Of a DNA stretch of 25,642 bases, positions 21,959 to 25,642 are shown in pieces. Each line of letters starts with the position of its first letter. Position 1 is the first letter of the stretch. The stretch is from CAYYJS01 sp964472315 (lineage in GTDB: Bacteria > Verrucomicrobiota > Kiritimatiellia > UBA8416): positions 1-25,642 of the forward strand of contig CAYYJS010000051.1 in NCBI GenBank assembly GCA_964472315.1, read 5' to 3'. Under the pieces are notes generated by a model. That model was not told the DNA's origin, searched no databases, and worked only from the letters and a program-made list of their open reading frames with translations. The position numbers and the translations under genes were made by a program.

Positions 21959-23437
21959 ATGGGCGGGTTCTTCGGCGTCGCATCCCGGACGGATTGCATC
22001 AACGACTTGTTCTTCGGAACGGATTATCATTCCCATCTGGGCACCGTCCGCGGCGGCCTGGCCACGCGCCACGACGGCACGATCGTCCGTCGCATCCACG
22101 ACATCACGAACACACAGTTCCGCTCCAAGTTCGAGGACGACATCCGGAAGATGAGCGGCACCGAAGGGATCGGCGTCATCAGCGATACCGACGATCAGCC
22201 GCTGATGATTTCCTCGCACCTGGGAACCTACGCGATCGTCACCGTCGGGGTGGTTCAGAACATGGAGGCCCTGGCGCATCAGGCGTTCCGCAGCCGGCGC
22301 GTGCATTTCTCCGAGATCGGGAGCGGCAGCCTCAGCCCCACCGAACTCGTGGCCGTGTTGATCAACCAGGGCGACACGCTTGTCGAGGGGCTCCGCATCG
22401 CCCAGGAGAGTATCGAGGGCTCCTGTTCGATCCTGCTGCTCACCGATCACGGCGTCTATGCCGCGCGGGACCGCCGCGGGCGTACGCCCATCGCCCTCGG
22501 CCGCAAGAACGGCAGCACCGCCGTCAGCTTCGAAACCTGCGCGTTTCCAAATCTCGACTACGTCCATGAACGCGACCTCGGGCCGGGCGAAATCGTGCTG
22601 CTGACGCCCGACGGGGCCGAACAGAAGGCGCCGCCGGGCGACGAACTGCAGGTCTGCGCCTTCCTTTGGGTGTACTATGGCTACCCGGCGTCGAACTATG
22701 AGGGAATCAACACCGAGGATGTCCGCAACCGCTGCGGCGCCGCGCTGGCGCGCCGGGACGACGTTCAGGTCGACCTCGCGGCCGGCATTCCGGATTCGGG
22801 CACGGCGCATGCCATCGGCTATGCCGTCCAGGCCGGCGTCCCCTACCGCCGCCCCTTCGTCAAGTATACGCCGACCTGGCCGCGGAGTTTCATGCCGCAG
22901 GATCAGCAGGTGCGGGACCTGGTGGCGCGGATGAAGCTGATTCCCATCCGCGAGCTGATCGCCGGACGTCGGCTGCTCTTCTGCGAGGATTCGATCGTGC
23001 GCGGCACCCAGCTTCAGGACATCGTCCAGCGCCTCTACGACTACGGCGCCGGCGAAGTGCACATGCGGCCGGCCTGCCCCCCTCTCATTTACGGGTGCAA
23101 GTTCCTCAACTTCTCGCGCTCGCGCTCGCGCCTCGACCTCGCCACACGCAAGGCCATCAAGGAACTGGAAGGCGATGACGAGAAGGATCTGGCCGCCTAC
23201 GCCGACCCGTCCACCGAGAAGTTCGCGTCGATGGTCGACCGCATCCGTCAACGGCTGCGTCTGACGACGCTGCGCTATCAGACGCTCCCGGACCTGGTCG
23301 ATGCCATCGGGCTGCCCAAGAAGAAGCTCTGTACCTATTGCTGGGACGGCTGCGAAGGGTGTGGCGCCATATCCGCCGAAGCGGCAAAACCGGTCGCGGC
23401 GAAGGCCAAGGGCCGCAAGACCAGCGGCGGCAAGTAA
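21959..23437 (+). CDS. PurF-like amidophosphoribosyltransferase homologue lacking the glutaminase cysteine
   Basis: 492 residues with the full PurF layout: N-terminal Ntn-glutaminase-like domain (about 1-225) and C-terminal phosphoribosyltransferase domain (about 240-470). The PRPP loop is LLFCEDSIVRGTQ (about 339-351); other PurF motifs are AGIPDSGTAHAIGYA and RMKLIPI. Cysteines equivalent to the Fe-S ligands of Bacillus PurF appear to be present: C233 (QVCAFLWVYYGYP), C373/C380 (RPACPPLIYGC) and CTYC (C458, C461). However, the N terminus is MGGFFGV, not MCGI/VxG, so the catalytic Cys is Gly, and the GHTRYST segment reads IGVISDTDD. Glutamine hydrolysis should be lost. The enzyme could use free ammonia or another amine, or have a different role. 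AAGGAAGG precedes the ATG. Confidence 0.85.
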   Translation: MGGFFGVASRTDCINDLFFGTDYHSHLGTVRGGLATRHDGTIVRRIHDITNTQFRSKFEDDIRKMSGTEGIGVISDTDDQPLMISSHLGTYAIVTVGVVQNMEALAHQAFRSRRVHFSEIGSGSLSPTELVAVLINQGDTLVEGLRIAQESIEGSCSILLLTDHGVYAARDRRGRTPIALGRKNGSTAVSFETCAFPNLDYVHERDLGPGEIVLLTPDGAEQKAPPGDELQVCAFLWVYYGYPASNYEGINTEDVRNRCGAALARRDDVQVDLAAGIPDSGTAHAIGYAVQAGVPYRRPFVKYTPTWPRSFMPQDQQVRDLVARMKLIPIRELIAGRRLLFCEDSIVRGTQLQDIVQRLYDYGAGEVHMRPACPPLIYGCKFLNFSRSRSRLDLATRKAIKELEGDDEKDLAAYADPSTEKFASMVDRIRQRLRLTTLRYQTLPDLVDAIGLPKKKLCTYCWDGCEGCGAISAEAAKPVAAKAKGRKTSGGK

Positions 23438-23498
23438 GCGCTCCCTGGAAGCCATGAAACGCGTCTTCCTGCCCTGACGCCGTCGCCGCCCGCGACCG

Positions 23499-25376
23499 TT
23501 ACAAGGCATCGATGGCGCGACGATAGCGCTTGAGCGTGATCCGGATCTCGCTGCGGCGGTTGCGGGCCATCCACAGGGCTTCGAACCGTTTCATCAGCGA
23601 CGCCATCTCCCGCTTGATCGCCCGACGCGCCGCGGGCGTATCGTGGCCCCCGGGCCCGAAAACGCTCAGTTTGCGGGCGGCGCAGGCGATCGTGTCGGCC
23701 GCGAACACCCAGTACGGCAGCACCCCCACCGGGTCGGCGCCTGCGATCCGGGATGCGGCGGCGAGCACGTCTCTCGCCTTTTCGATACGGGCCAGATAGC
23801 GCGACGCGAAGGCCGCATCGAAGCGCTTCTTTGTCACGACAACGGCGCCATGCACCCCCTCGGAGAGGTCGACGGGCTCCGTCTGCCGGAAGACGCCATC
23901 GCCCGGCAGGCCGAAGAGCGTGTGGGACCAGATGCTCTGGTAGTACGGACCGCCATGCGCCTGCGACACGTCGCCCAGTTCCACGATGGCCTTCGCGAGC
24001 GGTTTGCCGTCGATCTTGAGGAACAGCGCCGCGAACCGTGTCGTGAAACTCGCGCGGTCGGCTGTCGTGTTCCAGCCCTGCTCCGCGCCGAACAGGTAGC
24101 CGTGCCACGACAGTTCCATGAAGTTGTAATGTCCGCCGTCGCCCCAATCGGTATTGAGCAGCCCCTGGGCGCCATGCCGGAACCCGGCGGCGGCAAACCC
24201 GTGGATGTTCGCCATCGCTTCGGGCAGCCGCGGGAACAGGGAGACCCAGCTCGACGTGCCGGGACAGGCGAAGAACGGCAGGTCGGCGGCCTTGAAGTCC
24301 CGGATCCGGTCGAAGTCCTGCTTGTAGCTGTAACCCCAGTCCAACACGGTCACGTCGTGCGGGATAGCTTTGATCAGATCCGGGTAGCGCCGGATGATGT
24401 CGCCCCAGAACATGACCGACTTGCCATACTTGCGGCACAGGTCGCGCACCTTGCGGATATGGTCGAGGTAGACGACGCCCTTGCCTTTGCGCCGGCAGAG
24501 ATCGTAGCTCTGCCCCAGTCCAAGATCGCAGGTTTCATCGCAGCAGATGTTGAAGCGTGTCGACCGGAACAACGGGAGAAATTCGCCGAACAGGCTGTCG
24601 AGGAAGTCGTAGATTTCCGGAACGGCCGGGGACAACGTCCAGGCCTTGTGCTTGAACCAGATTGGCACAGCGTCCTTCGGCGCCACATACCGGCCGACAC
24701 CCCAGTCTTCGGCGAGATGGCGGTATGCGGGATGCGACAACACGGTTTCCAGATGTCCGAAGCTGGCAAGCGACGGCACGAGCTCGATGCCGCGCGCGGC
24801 GCAGTAGGCATCGAGCGTCAGGATATCCTGCGCCGTCAGCGGGGAGGCGCCGACGCCGATGCTCGGATGCCCGCGGAACGCGAAGGTGTGTTCGATGTAG
24901 AGTTGGAGATGGTTGATCTTGTATCGCGCCAGGTGATCCGCCAGTTCCATCAGCCGTTCCAGCTTCGGCATGCGGCCCCGGCAGACATCGTAATAGACGC
25001 CGCGCTCGGCGAAGTCCGGCCAGTCGTCGATCGTCAGACACGGCAGCGTCGCGCCGGATTGCCCGACGAGTTGACGGAGCGTCTGGACGCCGTGAGCGAC
25101 GGCCGCCGGGGATTGCCCGGCTATCGTCACGCCCGCGGGCCGAATCCGGAGCATGTAGCCGCCCGGACGGAGGCCGGCGTCGACCGACAGGGTCAACGCG
25201 TCGGCGATGCCGGCCATGGAGATGTGGATGTCGGTGCGCGGCAGGAACTCGCCGGCCACCTGGGCGGCCGGATACAGCTCGTGCGACGCGATGCCGATAC
25301 TCACGACCGGCGGCAACGGCATCCCGCCCGCGGCGATGGTCAACCGCTTCGGTTCCGGAATCAGCGCGATGGCCAT
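23499..25376 (-). CDS. Glycoside hydrolase family 20-type beta-N-acetylhexosaminidase
   Basis: About 625 residues from the ATG at 25376, with GGGAGGA 6 bases upstream. Residues about 1-115 form a GH20b-like alpha/beta domain (IPEPKRLTIAAGG; SPAAVAHGVQTLRQL). The barrel begins at LPCLTIDDWPDFAERGVYYD with KINHLQLYIEHTF, continues with IELVPSLASFGHLE, and has the catalytic Asp-Glu pair in FNICCDETCDLG (D280-E281). A helical C-terminal region (about 480-625) follows. There is no signal peptide, so it is probably cytoplasmic. It removes terminal N-acetylhexosamine by substrate-assisted catalysis, fitting breakdown of host or algal glycans or peptidoglycan fragments. Convergent with the PurF-like gene. 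Confidence 0.88.
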   Translation of the reverse strand: MAIALIPEPKRLTIAAGGMPLPPVVSIGIASHELYPAAQVAGEFLPRTDIHISMAGIADALTLSVDAGLRPGGYMLRIRPAGVTIAGQSPAAVAHGVQTLRQLVGQSGATLPCLTIDDWPDFAERGVYYDVCRGRMPKLERLMELADHLARYKINHLQLYIEHTFAFRGHPSIGVGASPLTAQDILTLDAYCAARGIELVPSLASFGHLETVLSHPAYRHLAEDWGVGRYVAPKDAVPIWFKHKAWTLSPAVPEIYDFLDSLFGEFLPLFRSTRFNICCDETCDLGLGQSYDLCRRKGKGVVYLDHIRKVRDLCRKYGKSVMFWGDIIRRYPDLIKAIPHDVTVLDWGYSYKQDFDRIRDFKAADLPFFACPGTSSWVSLFPRLPEAMANIHGFAAAGFRHGAQGLLNTDWGDGGHYNFMELSWHGYLFGAEQGWNTTADRASFTTRFAALFLKIDGKPLAKAIVELGDVSQAHGGPYYQSIWSHTLFGLPGDGVFRQTEPVDLSEGVHGAVVVTKKRFDAAFASRYLARIEKARDVLAAASRIAGADPVGVLPYWVFAADTIACAARKLSVFGPGGHDTPAARRAIKREMASLMKRFEALWMARNRRSEIRITLKRYRRAIDAL

Positions 25377-25414
25377 GGGGTTCCTCCCGACCTTGTCACA
25401 CCCCATTTGGCAAT

Positions 25415-25424
25415 TATGGCCATA
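25415..25424. promoter_or_regulatory. Palindrome in the GH20 leader, possible operator
   Basis: TATGGCCATA, a perfect 10-bp palindrome, lies between the proposed -10 box and the ribosome site. It is flanked by a CCCAT...ATGGG inverted pair (25402-25430). Confidence 0.3.
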
Positions 25425-25449
25425 CATGGGCGTCCGGTCGTGACGGGGA

Positions 25450-25477
25450 AGCATAGCGATGGCCGTCGGCGGGTCAA
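25450..25477 (-). promoter_or_regulatory. Probable sigma-70 promoter for the GH20 gene
   Basis: On the minus strand, TTGACC (25472-25477), a 16-base spacer, and TATGCT (25450-25455), about 75 bases upstream of the start codon. Confidence 0.5.
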
Positions 25478-25642
25478 GCGTTGTGTCGCTTCAAGACATG
25501 TTCCGTCGAGTGCGACAGGAAAGGGACATCGCGTGGGGCTTCAAACGGCCTGTTCGAAGGCAAACGGCAACAGGCGCTTCCGGGTTAATGGGGGGATTTT
25601 TCATTGGATATGCCAACAATCTGTCATCGCAACCTGCGTCAG

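Noticed and set aside
21725..23509. Minus-strand open frame of 594 codons
   Set aside because: Antisense to the PurF-like gene, which has conserved motifs, a ribosome site and a promoter.

Overview
The window is GC-rich DNA, probably from an uncultured bacterium of the PVC superphylum, most likely a Kiritimatiellota or Lentisphaerota relative. This placement is an inference. It rests on a second-type TonB operon, several 7-base tandem micro-repeats, a secreted protein with repeats like those I associate with large PVC proteins, and two glycan hydrolases. No rRNA, tRNA or CRISPR array was seen.

66-7399 (minus strand) is one tightly coupled eight-gene operon. Transcribed right to left it encodes a DUF3450 coiled-coil protein, a long TtpC-type ExbB, a short ExbB, ExbD, TonB, a secreted TPR protein, an ECF sigma factor, and a membrane anti-sigma factor whose periplasmic part is a squalene-cyclase-like toroid. 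Nearly all junctions overlap or nearly touch, so energised outer-membrane transport and its regulator are probably made together. 7627-9293 (minus) is a coupled pair: a secreted ankyrin protein and a membrane-anchored two-lobed retropepsin-like protease. A GH3 glycosidase (9413-11602, plus) diverges from it. MscL and a DUF481 outer-membrane protein follow on the minus strand.

12.9-19.2 kb is the accessory part. After a gene-poor stretch with several hairpins comes a small frameshifted gene, then a large secreted modular protein. That protein is split by an exact 8-bp tandem duplication. Removing one copy restores a frame of about 1068 residues: signal peptide, Gly linker, two Ca-binding-type repeats, and a C-terminal domain with a Vps62/NLP-like HxxDWE motif. 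Base composition drops sharply within the gene, near 15575, and stays low through a second secreted protein that overlaps it by ATGA. Right after that lies a fragment resembling the leader ORF found upstream of group II intron reverse transcriptases, then about 0.8 kb of repeats and hairpins. The layout suggests a conserved secretion/display front end with an acquired effector module and partner gene.

19.2-21.9 kb holds a radical-SAM (SplB-like) gene and the wreck of an MmeI-like type IIG restriction-methylation gene that has lost its catalytic methyltransferase core. 21959-23437 encodes a PurF-like phosphoribosyltransferase that lacks the N-terminal cysteine nucleophile but keeps the Fe-S cysteines and PRPP site. 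23499-25376 (minus) encodes a GH20-type hexosaminidase. The GH3 and GH20 enzymes fit a glycan-degrading lifestyle.
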